A stretch of DNA of 64,000 nucleotides from Bradyrhizobium sp. ORS 285 (GCF_900176205.1 NZ_LT859959.1:5663001-5727000), one strand, 5' to 3'; shown: positions 26,116-36,941, numbered from the stretch's first letter. The notes: generated from the sequence alone by a model not told the origin. Program-made: numbers and translations.

Positions 26116-26140
26116 AACTGCACCGGCCATTCCGCGTTCC
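26116..26140 (-). promoter_or_regulatory. Candidate EcfG (general stress sigma factor) promoter
   Basis: On the minus strand GGAAC (26140-26136) is followed by 17 bases and GTT (26118-26116), matching the GGAAC-N16/17-GTT pattern known for EcfG promoters in alphaproteobacteria. The start codon is 34 bases downstream. The match is to a short pattern, so chance is possible. Confidence 0.5.
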
Positions 26141-26263
26141 GCCGGAACCACGATTTCTCATGCTGCGCGACAAGCGGTCTCAGTGCAGCGCGGCAGTGTT
26201 ACTTTGTGACGGTTCGGGGTGTTGACGGGAAGGCAATCTGCTAACTGCGAGGACGGTCCGCTC

Positions 26264-26612
26264 CCTCTCCCCGTTCTTACGGGGAGAGGGTTGGGGTGAG
26301 GGGCAGCCGCACGGGAGGTGTTTGTAAGGCACACGCACCCCGACGCGCCCCAGTCCTGGCTAATAGCGTGGAGATCTCACCGACACCAAGTCCCGCCTGA
26401 GAAGCCGCCAGCGGCGGGCGTCTCGCCTAACAGGGTAGCGGCCGTGCCGTTGCAAGCGACATGTGATGCTACTTCATACTTGCGGTCGGTACCGGATCTA
26501 TTCTGGGGCAGTCGCGTCCAGCGAGCAACCTATGCTTCTGCTTAGCAAGCACTTCCCGTGCGGTTGCCCCTCACCCCAGCCCTCTCCCCGTGAAGAACGG
26601 GGAGAGGGAGCC
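26264..26612. repeat. Widely spaced inverted repeat pair, type A
   Basis: The left arm at about 26256-26322 and the right arm at about 26548-26615 are near-perfect reverse complements over about 65-70 bases, both built round CTCCCCGTTCTTACGGGGAG. Some 220 bases lie between with no convincing ORF. The whole 563-base gap between the PRC-barrel and zinc-ribbon genes is otherwise empty. Confidence 0.8.
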
Positions 26613-26645
26613 GACCGTCAGAGCGGCGAAGAGCTCGCGATCAAC

Positions 26646-26909
26646 CTACGCAGCCAGCGCGCCGCCCTCGTCGACCGCTTCCGCGTAGAACGCGATCGTC
26701 TCATAGCGGTAGTCGCAGAGCCGGCAGTGCCAGAGATAGGCCGTGCGGCGGCCGTCCTTCTCGACCCAAGAGGGCAGCGCGATCGGCTCGCCGCATTGGG
26801 CGCAGGGATTGTTACGTGGCAGGTCCAGCACGCGCACGCCGGGCAATGTGCCGTCGAGCCCGCGGAAGTGAATGTCGGCTGCCTTGATGTCCGTTGCCTT
26901 CACGGCCAT
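26646..26909 (-). CDS. Small zinc-ribbon-like protein
   Basis: Predicted 87 residues. Two Cys pairs, CAQC (about residues 36-39) and CRLC (about residues 62-65), are spaced as in a zinc ribbon, with WHCRLCDYRYETIAFY after. Family not recognised. The size, the Cys spacing and the codon pattern support a real gene. It is isolated, with repeats downstream and an empty gap upstream. Confidence 0.7.
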   Translation of the reverse strand: MAVKATDIKAADIHFRGLDGTLPGVRVLDLPRNNPCAQCGEPIALPSWVEKDGRRTAYLWHCRLCDYRYETIAFYAEAVDEGGALAA

Positions 26910-27351
26910 GACGCGCTCCCTCTCTGTTCAGGCTTCTGATGAGCCAGATTGAATCAGTCAGGCTTGCTGTCGAACTGACGAGATCGATGATAGCCGCGCG
27001 CCAACTGATTTGCACGCGCCCGGATGCCGCGCGACATCCAACCTCACGCAGTTGAGATCGGATCGGTTTGAGCCGATTGCCGCTGATATCGAGCGTCTGC
27101 GCCGCCGCGTGCCCTGTGCCCGCGTTGCGCGCTCGTGAAGGCTGGCGATGCCGTCGGCAAGGAAGCTTCGGCAGCAATCAATGGGGAGAGAGCAGCCCCT
27201 TCAGATCCCATCATCCGGGACCGACCGGAGCATTCTGCCCGATTTTCGCCACATTATCGCCCGGCGTTCGTACCAATTACGGTGTGCAAAGTGTCAACGC
27301 GTGTTTGGGGGGCTGCTCGGCACGCGCACGGTTCCCGGGGGATCCTGACAC
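26910..27351. other. Intergenic region without visible gene
   Basis: Divergent gap between the zinc-ribbon gene and the lytic transglycosylase. ORFs crossing it have no recognisable domain and look like chance frames. No clear repeat or terminator was seen. Confidence 0.5.
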
Positions 27352-28158
27352 ATGAAACGTCTCGTGCTGACGGCCTGCCTGGCAGGCTTTGCGATGGCTG
27401 GCCACCTGCCGTCCGCTCTGGCGGCCGAAGATGCAAACGCTGCGTCGGACAGCGCCAAGTCGGACGGCACCAAGTCGCGGTCCGGCAAGGTCAAGCTGGC
27501 CCACGTCCGCGCCGACAGCATCAAGGAGCTGGCCGCGCGCGGCGCCGTCACCAGGACCGCGCGCGAGGTCGAGGCGATCGAGGCCGTCAGCAGCGCCGAT
27601 ACCGGCCAGCCGATGGATGCCAATGCCGCCGCGCCGGCCGACGACGCAATGCCGGCCGACGCCCCCGCCGCCGAGCCGCGCGAGGGCGACCGCAAGGCCG
27701 CCGATGCCAAGCCCAAGCACATGAACACCGGCCATCCGCATATCGATGCGTTGGTCGCCGTGCACGCCGCCGCCAACAACATTCCGGAAGCGCTGATCCA
27801 CCGCGTGATCGTGCGCGAGAGCAAGTATCAGCCGGACCTGGTCGGCCGTTGCGGCTGCATCGGCCTCATGCAGATCAAGCTCGGCACCGCCCGCGGCCTC
27901 GGCTACAGCGGCGATGCGGCCGGCCTGCACGATCCCAACACCAATCTCACCTATGGCGTGCGCTACCTCGCCGGCGCCTACCGCGCCGCCCGCGGCGATC
28001 ACGACCGCGCGGTGGCCTATTTCGCCAAGGGTTATTACGAGGAGGCCAAGCGGCAGCGCGTCGCGGATGCCCGTCCGGCCGGCCGGCCGGACCGCGTGAG
28101 CGCCCCGCTCGACATCACGCCGAAGATCGCCACCTCGCGCCACGCCCGCGCGCATTGA
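27352..28158 (+). CDS. Secreted lytic transglycosylase (SLT domain)
   Basis: Predicted 268 residues with a signal peptide (about 25 residues, ending PSALAA). An Ala/Asp-rich linker reaches about residue 120, then comes a goose-lysozyme-like SLT domain. The catalytic Glu is in VIVRESKYQP, and GLMQIKLGTARGLGY and NLTYGVRYLAGAYRA are the usual later motifs. It cleaves peptidoglycan glycan strands in the periplasm. Single gene, just upstream of the thiamine locus. Confidence 0.9.
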   Translation: MKRLVLTACLAGFAMAGHLPSALAAEDANAASDSAKSDGTKSRSGKVKLAHVRADSIKELAARGAVTRTAREVEAIEAVSSADTGQPMDANAAAPADDAMPADAPAAEPREGDRKAADAKPKHMNTGHPHIDALVAVHAAANNIPEALIHRVIVRESKYQPDLVGRCGCIGLMQIKLGTARGLGYSGDAAGLHDPNTNLTYGVRYLAGAYRAARGDHDRAVAYFAKGYYEEAKRQRVADARPAGRPDRVSAPLDITPKIATSRHARAH

Positions 28159-28206
28159 GGCGGGTTGGTTCCTAAAGCCGTCCCACTGTCTTTCCGTGAC
28201 ACTCCG

Positions 28207-28234
28207 TTGACACCGGGGCGTATCGGTCTATTTT
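28207..28234 (+). promoter_or_regulatory. Sigma70-like promoter of the thiamine operon
   Basis: TTGACA (28207-28212), a 16-base spacer and TATTTT (28229-28234) lie directly upstream of the riboswitch, placing transcription start near 28241, the first base of the aptamer stem. Confidence 0.65.
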
Positions 28235-28240
28235 AAGCGC

Positions 28241-28332
28241 GTTCCGAGGGGAGCTCCGAGGGGGAGCTGAGATACCGCAGCGTGAATGCGGTGACCCTTT
28301 GAACCTGATCCGGGTCATGCCGGCGAAGGGAC
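28241..28332 (+). ncRNA. TPP riboswitch (THI element)
   Basis: The invariant parts are present: CTGAGATA near 28267-28274, ACCCTTTGAACCTGATCCGG near 28294-28313, and CATGCCGGCGAAGGGA to 28331. The closing stem pairs GTTCC (28241-28245) with GGGAC (28328-28332). The 3' strand of that stem overlaps the AAGGGA ribosome-binding site of thiO, whose ATG is only four bases on. Binding of thiamine pyrophosphate should hide the ribosome site and lower translation of thiO. No separate anti-terminator fold is seen. Confidence 0.93.
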
Positions 28333-28336
28333 AGGG

Positions 28337-29350
28337 ATGCAGCAGACAACGACCCGCGGGGATCGTCCCGTATCCATCATCGGCGCCGGTATTGCGGGCG
28401 CCTGGCAGGCCTTACTGTTCGCGCGCGCCGGCCATGACGTGACGCTGCATGAGCGCAGCGACGCCGCGCTGATGCTCTCCACCAGCCATTGGGCCGGCGG
28501 CATGCTGGCGCCCTATTGCGAGAGCGAGATCTCCGAGCCCGTCATCAGCCGCCTCGGCCTCGCTTCGCTCGATATCTGGCGCCGGGAGATGCCGGAGACG
28601 CCGTTTAACGGCTCGCTGGTCATCGCGCATGCCCGCGACCGCGCCGATTACGACCGCTTCGCGCGCCGCACCTCCGGCTATCAGCGTCTCGATGCGGCAG
28701 CTCTCGCGGAGCTGGAGCCGTCGCTGGAGGGGCGCTTCCGCGAGGGCCTGTTCTACCCGACCGAGGGCCATGTCGAGCCGCGCCGCGTGCTGCCGAAGCT
28801 GCACCAGCGCATCGTCGAGGCCGGCGGCCGCGTGCTGTTCAACAGCAACGTCAAGGCGGATGATCTCGACGGGCTCGTGATCGACTGCCGCGGCCTGGAG
28901 GCGCGCGATGCCGAGCCCGAGCTGCGCGGCGTCAAGGGCGAGATGATCCTGATCGAGACATCCGAGGTGCAGCTCGCGCGTCCGGTGCGGCTGATGCATC
29001 CACGCTTCCCGCTCTATCTCATTCCGCGCGAGGACAATCTGTTCATGCTCGGCGCCACCTCGCTGGAAGCCGAGGACACCGGCGTCAGCTTGCGCTCGGC
29101 GCTGGAGCTGCTGGGCGCCGCCTACTCGGTACATCCGGCGTTTGGCGAAGCACGCATCCTCGAATTCGGCTCCGGCCTGCGGCCGGCCTATCCCGACAAT
29201 CTGCCGCGCATCACGGTCAAAAGCGAGCGCGAGATCCGCGTCAACGGCCTCTATCGCCACGGCTTCCTGATCGCACCCAGCCTGGCGCAGGCGACGCTCA
29301 ACTACGTCGCGCATGGCCAGATCGACAACGAGGTGATGCGATGCGCGTGA
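28337..29350 (+). CDS. thiO: Glycine oxidase ThiO
   Basis: Predicted 337-residue FAD enzyme that oxidises glycine to the imine used for the thiazole ring of thiamine. The dinucleotide-binding motif is IIGAGIAGAWQALLFARAGH near the N-terminus, and the C-terminal GLRPAYPDNLPRI and GLYRHGFLIAPSLA are DAO-family motifs. First gene under the TPP riboswitch. It overlaps thiS by ten bases. Confidence 0.93.
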   Translation: MQQTTTRGDRPVSIIGAGIAGAWQALLFARAGHDVTLHERSDAALMLSTSHWAGGMLAPYCESEISEPVISRLGLASLDIWRREMPETPFNGSLVIAHARDRADYDRFARRTSGYQRLDAAALAELEPSLEGRFREGLFYPTEGHVEPRRVLPKLHQRIVEAGGRVLFNSNVKADDLDGLVIDCRGLEARDAEPELRGVKGEMILIETSEVQLARPVRLMHPRFPLYLIPREDNLFMLGATSLEAEDTGVSLRSALELLGAAYSVHPAFGEARILEFGSGLRPAYPDNLPRITVKSEREIRVNGLYRHGFLIAPSLAQATLNYVAHGQIDNEVMRCA

Positions 29351-29538
29351 CGGTCAATGGCGAAGCGCGCGACATCAGCGCGACCGACGTGGCCGCGCTG
29401 CTGTCGGAACTCGACTACGAAGGCACCCATTTCGCGATCGCGCTGAACTACGACGTCGTGCCGAAGAGCCGCTGGGCCGAGACGGCACTGAAGGCTGGCG
29501 ACGAGATCGAGATCATCACGCCGCGGCAGGGAGGGTGA
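29341..29538 (+). CDS. thiS: Sulfur carrier protein ThiS
   Basis: Predicted 65-residue ubiquitin-like protein ending in Gly-Gly (PRQGG), the site of thiocarboxylate formation. It donates sulfur to ThiG. It overlaps the end of thiO, so it is translationally coupled to it. About 200 bases, including a palindromic repeat, separate it from thiG. Confidence 0.93.
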   Translation: MRVTVNGEARDISATDVAALLSELDYEGTHFAIALNYDVVPKSRWAETALKAGDEIEIITPRQGG

Positions 29539-29573
29539 TGGCGATGGAGCGCTCGCTCGCGCCTTACACTCCG

Positions 29574-29694
29574 CTGTCATCCCGGCGAACGCCGGGACCC
29601 GTAGCCACCGTCGGCCGTGATAGCGCTCGATCTCTCCTCGCGTGCCCCAAGCCACACCACGCGGTATGGGTCCCGGCGTTCGCCGGGACGACAG
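29574..29694. repeat. Palindromic repeat inside the thiamine operon
   Basis: CTGTCATCCCGGCGAACGCC at 29574 and its counterpart ending at 29694 (GGCGTTCGCCGGGACGACAG) form 30-base arms about 60 bases apart; each arm is itself a hairpin on CCCGGCGAACGCCGGG. It lies between thiS and thiG without breaking either. Confidence 0.85.
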
Positions 29695-29737
29695 CTGTAT
29701 TCGCGGCGACCACCGTCCGACATGACGGAGACAATCG

Positions 29738-30520
29738 ATGCTGAAATTCTACGACAAGACCGTCACCTCCCGCCTCCTGATCGGCACCGCGCTGTATCCC
29801 TCGCCTGCGATCATGCAGGACGCGATCCGCGCCTCCGGGGCCGAAATCGTGACGGTGTCACTGCGGCGCGAGGCCGCCGGCGGCAAGACCGGCGATGCGT
29901 TCTGGAAGCTGATCAACGCGCTCAATGTCACGGTGTTGCCGAACACCGCTGGCTGCCGCAGCGTGCGCGAGGCCGTGACGACCGCCAAGCTCGCGCGCGA
30001 ATTGTTCGGCACGTCCTGGATCAAGCTCGAAGTGATCGGCGACAACGACACGCTGCAGCCTGACGTCGTCGGCTTGGTCGAGGCCGCGACCATCCTGATC
30101 AAGGATGGCTTCGAGGTCTTCCCCTACTGCACCGAGGATCTGACCATCGCCACGCGCCTGGTCGATGCCGGCTGCAAGGTGGTGATGCCCTGGGCCGCGC
30201 CGATCGGCAGCGCCAAAGGCATCATCAATCGCGACGCCTTGAAGCTGCTGCGTGATCGCCTGCCCGACATCACCCTCGTCGTCGATGCCGGCCTGGGCGC
30301 GCCGTCGCATGCGGCCGAAGCGCTGGAGCTCGGCTACGACGCCGTGCTGCTCAACACCGCGATCGCCAAGGCCGCCGATCCGGTCGCGATGGCGCGCGCC
30401 TTCAGGCTCGGCGTCGAGTCCGGCCGCACCGCCTACGAGGCCGGGCTGATGGACGCCCGCGATTTCGCCTCGCCCTCCACCCCTGTCGTTGGGACCCCGT
30501 TCTGGCATGCCGTATCCTGA
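29738..30520 (+). CDS. thiG: Thiazole synthase ThiG
   Basis: Predicted 260-residue TIM-barrel enzyme that builds the thiazole phosphate from the ThiO imine, the ThiS sulfur and deoxyxylulose phosphate. [27 protein letters not shown] and [14 protein letters not shown] are family motifs, and [20 protein letters not shown] is the phosphate-binding region. GACGGAGACA precedes the ATG. Its end overlaps the thiE start. Confidence 0.95.
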   Translation: MLKFYDKTVTSRLLIGTALYPSPAIMQDAIRASGAEIVTVSLRREAAGGKTGDAFWKLINALNVTVLPNTAGCRSVREAVTTAKLARELFGTSWIKLEVIGDNDTLQPDVVGLVEAATILIKDGFEVFPYCTEDLTIATRLVDAGCKVVMPWAAPIGSAKGIINRDALKLLRDRLPDITLVVDAGLGAPSHAAEALELGYDAVLLNTAIAKAADPVAMARAFRLGVESGRTAYEAGLMDARDFASPSTPVVGTPFWHAVS

Positions 30521-31115
30521 TCGCTTCTATCCCGTCGTCGACAGCCTCGCCTGGGTCGAGCGCCTGACCAGGCTCGGCGTCGGCACCGTGCAGTTGCGCG
30601 CGAAAAATCTCGACGACGGCCAGGCGCTGCAGATCGTCACCGACGCGCTTGCCATCACCAAGGGCACGGCGACCAAGCTGATCGTCAACGACTACTGGCG
30701 CGCGGCCATCGTCGCCGGCGCCGAGCATGTCCATCTCGGCCAGGAGGATCTTGCGGAAGCTGACGTGAAGGCGATCAAGGACGCCGGCCTGACGCTCGGC
30801 CTCTCCACGCATGACGACGCCGAGCTGGAAACCGCACTGGCCGCCGAGCCGGACTACGTCGCGCTCGGCCCGATCTTTCCAACCACCCTGAAGGCGATGC
30901 GCTTCGCGCCGCAGGGCATCCCGAAGATCAGCGTCTGGAAGCAGCGCATAGGCCAAATTCCGCTGGTCGCCATCGGCGGCATCAAGCTGGAGCAGGCCGC
31001 CGAGATCTTCGCCGCCGGCGCGGATTCGATCGCCGTCGTTAGTGACGTCACGCAGAATGCCGATCCCGACGCGCGTGTTCGCGCGTGGCTCGATGCGGCG
31101 AAGGAGCCGGCGTAA
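30507..31115 (+). CDS. thiE: Thiamine-phosphate synthase ThiE
   Basis: Predicted 202-residue TIM-barrel enzyme that joins the pyrimidine and thiazole parts into thiamine phosphate. [38 protein letters not shown] and LVAIGGI are the usual motifs. The ATG at 30507 overlaps thiG by 14 bases; a TTG at 30489 is less likely. No separate thiD is seen here. Confidence 0.93.
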   Translation: MPYPDRFYPVVDSLAWVERLTRLGVGTVQLRAKNLDDGQALQIVTDALAITKGTATKLIVNDYWRAAIVAGAEHVHLGQEDLAEADVKAIKDAGLTLGLSTHDDAELETALAAEPDYVALGPIFPTTLKAMRFAPQGIPKISVWKQRIGQIPLVAIGGIKLEQAAEIFAAGADSIAVVSDVTQNADPDARVRAWLDAAKEPA

Positions 31116-31179
31116 TGCGCGCAGCTTCTGCGAATGCGTCTGACAGCGATTGGGTCCAACCGCAGCCCCGATCTCCGTC

Positions 31180-31310
31180 GTTCCCTCCCCCCTTGTGGGT
31201 CGCGACGAGCTGCGCTCGCGCTGAGAGGGCCAGGGAGGGGGGTAACTCCGGGGTCGGTGGGTGTGGCTCACCCCTTTCCCCAACCCTCCCCCACAAGGGG
31301 GGAGGGAGCC
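31180..31310. repeat. Palindromic repeat, first of two between thiE and thiC
   Basis: TCCCTCCCCCCTTGTGGGT on the left and CCCCCACAAGGGGGGAGGGA on the right form outer arms with an inner GGGGTCGGTGGGTGTGGCTC part. The structure resembles the type C palindromes, with CTCCCCCCTTGTGG in place of CTCTCCCCTTGTGG. Confidence 0.75.
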
Positions 31311-31393
31311 TGAACAATCTGCGCCCCTCACGGCACCAAATCTTCTCGGCTGATCATCAGCAACGAGCTAATGCGAGCCGCAACTCTCTCCAC

Positions 31394-31478
31394 CGTCATT
31401 GCGAGCGAAGCGAAGCAATCCAGGGCCACACGCGTGCCGCCCTGGATTGCTTCGTCGCTGTCGCTCCTCGCAATGACG
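31394..31478. repeat. Palindromic repeat, second of two between thiE and thiC
   Basis: CGTCATTGCGAGCGAAGCGA and TCGCTGTCGCTCCTCGCAAT start and end a near-perfect 38-base inverted repeat closed by a short loop of about ten bases. The 404-base thiE-thiC gap holds these two repeats, a ribosome site at 31509-31514, and no visible second TPP element. Confidence 0.85.
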
Positions 31479-31501
31479 TCCCTCATTCACTCCGACAATA
31501 A

Positions 31502-33421
<1,920 letters not shown>

Positions 33422-33476
33422 CGCCTTGCCCTGCTCTCTCCACCGTCATGGCCGGGCGCAGACCCGGCCATCCATC

Positions 33477-33505
33477 AAGCCGGGCGAAAGCCCGGCTTTT
33501 TGTTT
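33477..33505 (+). terminator. Rho-independent terminator after thiC
   Basis: AAGCCGGGC-GAAA-GCCCGGCTT followed by TTTGTTT. A second hairpin, TGGCCGGGCGCAGACCCGGCCA minus its loop, sits just before it (33449-33470). Confidence 0.85.
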
Positions 33506-33587
33506 AGTAGTTCGGCAAAAAGCTACAGAACTTCGCTTTGATAGCAGAGCCCTGCCCAATCGAGGGACGTCAACAAAGGAGATCCAC

Positions 33588-33977
33588 ATGCCCATCCACC
33601 ACATCCCCGCCCCACCCCACATCAAAGCCCCACCACTCTCATTCGGCACCCGCGTCGGCGATCTCCTCTTCATCTCTGGCATTCCCGGCTTCGATGCCGA
33701 CGGCAACCTGCCCGATGAGTTCGAGGCGCAGTTCGCCAATGTCGTGACCAACTTCACGCGCGTGCTGACCGAGGGCGGCGCTGGCATCAGCGATCTCGTC
33801 AAGGTCAACGTGCTGCTGACGCGCGCGGCCGATGTGGCTGTCATGAACCGGCTCTATGCCGCGGCGTTCGGGCCGGCGCCCTTTCCGGCGCGGACGACGT
33901 GCGTGGTGGTGGCGTTGCCGGATCCGAAGATGCTGATTGAGATCGAGGGGGTTGCTGCGGTGGTGACCAAGGCGTAG
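33588..33977 (+). CDS. RidA family protein
   Basis: Predicted 129 residues. DLLFISGIPGFDADGNLPDE, VKVNVLLTRAADVAVMN and FPARTTCVVVALPDPKMLIE follow the RidA/YjgF pattern, with the Arg of PARTT that binds the substrate carboxylate. RidA proteins hydrolyse reactive enamine/imine intermediates. AAAGGAGAT precedes the ATG at 33588 and decides the start against an earlier in-frame Met. Single gene. Confidence 0.9.
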   Translation: MPIHHIPAPPHIKAPPLSFGTRVGDLLFISGIPGFDADGNLPDEFEAQFANVVTNFTRVLTEGGAGISDLVKVNVLLTRAADVAVMNRLYAAAFGPAPFPARTTCVVVALPDPKMLIEIEGVAAVVTKA

Positions 33978-34029
33978 CGGTTTGGCGAGGCGGCAAGGGC
34001 GCTCTAGCTACTTGCGCGGGTGCGCGTGA

Positions 34030-34195
34030 ACGTGCCCTCTCCCCTTGTGGGAGAGGGCATGTAGGGAGGTGCGGCGGGCTCGGTTGGGTGAGGGGTATGC
34101 TTCCGCGAGTCGAGCTCTCGGAGAGAGACCCCTCACGCAACCGAGGGCGTTGAGAGGCTGTACATGCCCTCTCCCACAAGGGGAGAGGGCGCTGT
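34030..34195. repeat. About 165-base mirror palindrome, type C
   Basis: The outer arms are CCCTCTCCCCTTGTGGGAGA and its reverse complement near 34167-34190. The inner arms are CTCGGTTGGGTGAGGGGT and ACCCCTCACGCAACCGAG. Same design as 22925-23083 but with different bases between the arm modules. No gene is visible in the 483-base gap from 33978 to 34460. Confidence 0.85.
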
Positions 34196-34384
34196 ATCGC
34201 GCAGCGTCGTGCTCGGCGACAGCACCCATGAGGAAACGGTGAAGACGGCGGGCTGCCGCCGGCGCCCGATGCTGCACGCATTAAAGGCCGATCAGCATCG
34301 AACGGAGCTCAGATCACCAAGACCCGTCCACACCCACCCACTCCCTCCGCAACCCAGCGTGGTCCCGCCGCGCGCGCCACTATT

Positions 34385-34460
34385 TCTCCTCTTGCGCCAC
34401 ATTTAATTTTTAAATATTATAAAATGATCCGAAACATTATATCCGAAAATCTCCCGATTA
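34385..34460. other. AT-rich stretch upstream of the acyltransferase gene
   Basis: TTTAATTTTTAAATATTATA and the bases after it stand out sharply from the surrounding high-GC DNA. It could be a promoter or a site for a nucleoid protein such as MucR or Ros. No clear sigma70 pair with standard spacing was fixed. Confidence 0.5.
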
Positions 34461-35780
34461 ATGTTTTATATCTGGCCGATCCATGCCCTGCCCGGCCTCC
34501 TGCGCGATGCCGCATTGGCGCTGCGCGACGGCATCCACGACGCGGTGCGGGCGCAGGTCTATCCGCTCGGCTATGTGCCCTCGCATGACGGCATGCGCGG
34601 GCTGATGACGTTGGGCGTGGTGACGGCGCATGTGTCGCATACGCTTGTGCCGGGGGCGGTGCTCTATATCGACCTGTTCTTCGTCGCCAGCGCCTATTAC
34701 ATCACCGGTCTCTTGCTGCGGGACCTCGACAAGCACGGCCACATCCGCTTCCGCGAGTTCTATGCGCGGCGCTTCGCACGGATCGTGCCGCCGCTGCTGC
34801 TGATGCTCGCCGCCTATCTGTTGTTCACCTGGCTGCTGCGGCCGCCGTTCGGGCCTGCGCTGGAGCGCGCGGCGATCGCGCTCTGCTACGTCGCCAACTA
34901 CTGGTACGTGTTCGATCCCAAGACGATCGAGGACATCGGTCACACCTGGACCTTGTCGACCGAGGAGCAGTTCTACCTGCTGTGGCCGCTGACCTTCGCG
35001 CTGCTGGTGAAGCGCTTCGGCGTGAGCTGGCGGCTGGTCGGGGCGATCTGCGCCATCGCCGCGGCGATCTGGGCCTGGCGAGTGGCGCTGGTGCTGGATG
35101 GCGCGGAGTGGCGGCGGCTCTACACCGCGTTCGACACCCGCGCCGATGCGCTGATGGCGGGCTGCGCGATGGCGGTCGTGCTGCGGCTGGTGCCACACGG
35201 CGCTTCCCCTAGGCTCGACCGGCTCTGGCCGAAGCTGGCCTGGCCGCTGCTGCTCTACTGGGGCACGGTCACCTTCCTGTTCTGGCCGGCGGACGGGCCG
35301 AGCATGAACTACTATTTGTTCGGCAGCATGGTGTGCGGCGTGCTGCCCGGCATCCTCGTGCTGACCATGCTGGCGCGCAGCAGTGGCACCATTCTCCACC
35401 GCGTCTTCGAGTGGCCGGTCGCGATCCTGCTCGGCCGGATCTTCTACGGCATCTATCTCTGGCATCTGCCGATCCTGAACTTCCTCGACAGCTACGGCGT
35501 CTGGTGGCCGCTGCGGCTCGCGATCGGCCTGCCGCTGTCGATCATCGCCGCGACCCTGTCCTACGCGCTGCTGGAGCGGCACTTCCTGCGCCGGCGCTCG
35601 CCGGCCGTGCCGCCGCAAGCCGCGCAGCCGAACAGCCACGCCGCGCAGGTCCCGATGCCCGCGTCGCGGTTCAGGCCCGAGCCGGCCGCCAAGCCGGACC
35701 TCGGCTTCGCCTCGCGCCAGGCGGCGCCGCTCGATGCCGTCAACGGGCCTGCACGTCAGCGCTCCATGATCGGCCGCTGA
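34461..35780 (+). CDS. Membrane acyltransferase, OafA/YrhL-type (acyltransferase 3)
   Basis: Predicted 439 residues with about ten membrane segments. The family signatures are FYARRFARIVPPLLLML (R-x3-R with RIxP) and GHTWTLSTEEQFYLLWPLTF. Such enzymes O-acylate sugars of LPS, exopolysaccharide or Nod factors. No SGNH domain follows; the last 70 residues are Pro/Ala-rich and probably disordered. It stands alone, behind an unusually AT-rich upstream region. Substrate unknown. Confidence 0.88.
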   Translation: MFYIWPIHALPGLLRDAALALRDGIHDAVRAQVYPLGYVPSHDGMRGLMTLGVVTAHVSHTLVPGAVLYIDLFFVASAYYITGLLLRDLDKHGHIRFREFYARRFARIVPPLLLMLAAYLLFTWLLRPPFGPALERAAIALCYVANYWYVFDPKTIEDIGHTWTLSTEEQFYLLWPLTFALLVKRFGVSWRLVGAICAIAAAIWAWRVALVLDGAEWRRLYTAFDTRADALMAGCAMAVVLRLVPHGASPRLDRLWPKLAWPLLLYWGTVTFLFWPADGPSMNYYLFGSMVCGVLPGILVLTMLARSSGTILHRVFEWPVAILLGRIFYGIYLWHLPILNFLDSYGVWWPLRLAIGLPLSIIAATLSYALLERHFLRRRSPAVPPQAAQPNSHAAQVPMPASRFRPEPAAKPDLGFASRQAAPLDAVNGPARQRSMIGR

Positions 35781-35966
35781 GCGATCGACCCGCGGGCTGA
35801 CCGCACCCATCGCGACACCCCCGATCGTCGATCGACACGATCTCCATTGCGCCGCTCGTCGCGCGGATTTGACGCATGATGCGGCCATCACTGCCTTCAA
35901 AACGAACGACGCCGCCGCGACAAGGCGCCCGCTGGCTGGGGCCTGTTTGTTGCCGGAGTTTTCCTG

Positions 35967-36224
35967 ATGTCTCGTTTCACCACAATCGGTCTTGCGGGCG
36001 CCTGCGCTATCGCTGCGCTCGTCGCCGCCGCCCCGGCGCAGGCCGGCTATTACATCCTGCGCTGGGAGAACACCGGCATCTGCCAGGTCTGGAGCGAGGC
36101 GCTCACCTTCAGGCCGCTGCAATGGCCCTCGCGCTACCAGGTGATCAGCCGCCCCGTCCCGACCTTCAACGACGCCGTCACCCTGCAGGTCAGGCTGCGC
36201 CGCCAGGGCCGCTGCACGCTATGA
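35967..36224 (+). CDS. Small secreted protein, paralogue 1 of a tandem pair
   Basis: Predicted 85 residues with a clear signal peptide (cleavage near APAQA-G). The mature part is about 60 residues: GYYILRWENTGICQVWSEA, then PSRYQVISRPVPTFNDA, then RRQGRCTL, with two Cys that could form a disulfide. Family unknown to me. The next gene is a paralogue with the same order of motifs. Confidence 0.8.
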   Translation: MSRFTTIGLAGACAIAALVAAAPAQAGYYILRWENTGICQVWSEALTFRPLQWPSRYQVISRPVPTFNDAVTLQVRLRRQGRCTL

Positions 36225-36414
36225 CCGCCGAGGGGCACTGCGCCGCGTCGGCGCGTGCGAGACACTCTCTGAACTCACTGACATCGTTGTGAACGACCGA
36301 CGTCAGCGCCTTGCCTTGCGGGCGCTTTTGTCGCACCACTCCGGCCCGGCACCCGCGCGTCCATCGCGCGCGCCGCCGCAGGTGATTTGGTTGGTTCGTT
36401 TCAGGAGATTGACG

Positions 36415-36699
36415 ATGCGCCGCTTGACCTCTCTCGCCGCTGCCGCCGCGCTTGCGGCCACTTCGATCGCTGCACCCGCCTTCGCCGCACCGGCGGCCAA
36501 GACATCTGCGCTGAAGAGCGGCTACTACGTGATCCGCTGGGACAACACCGGCATCTGCCAGATCTGGAACACCGATCTGCAGTCCAAGCCGGTGGAATGG
36601 CCGTCGACCTACAAGGTCGTCTCCAAGCCGGTGCCGACCTTCGTCGAAGCCACCAACATCCAGCTCAAACTGCGCGACGAGCGCCGCTGCTTCCTGTAA
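36415..36699 (+). CDS. Small secreted protein, paralogue 2 of a tandem pair
   Basis: Predicted 94 residues with a signal peptide ending near APAFAA. The mature part has GYYVIRWDNTGICQIWN, PSTYKVVSKPVPTF and RDERRCFL, aligning end to end with the product of 35967-36224 including both Cys. CAGGAG precedes the ATG at 36415. Function unknown. Confidence 0.82.
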   Translation: MRRLTSLAAAAALAATSIAAPAFAAPAAKTSALKSGYYVIRWDNTGICQIWNTDLQSKPVEWPSTYKVVSKPVPTFVEATNIQLKLRDERRCFL

Positions 36700-36941
36700 G
36701 TCGCACGCGCTCGGGACAGCCCACGCCGAAGACGATCAGGCCTCGTGGTTCGAGACGCGCCGCAAGCGGCGCTCCTCACCATGAGGTCTTGGCACCCAAG
36801 GCGGTCCTGCACATCAACCATGAGCACGCAAGAGGCGTGTTCATGGAGAGGGTCAAGCGCTGTGGGCGACGCGGCACGTCGCCCGTGAGCCGGTCGTTAT
36901 GAAGAGTGGGACGAACATCGGCGCGCCGATGTCGGTACACT

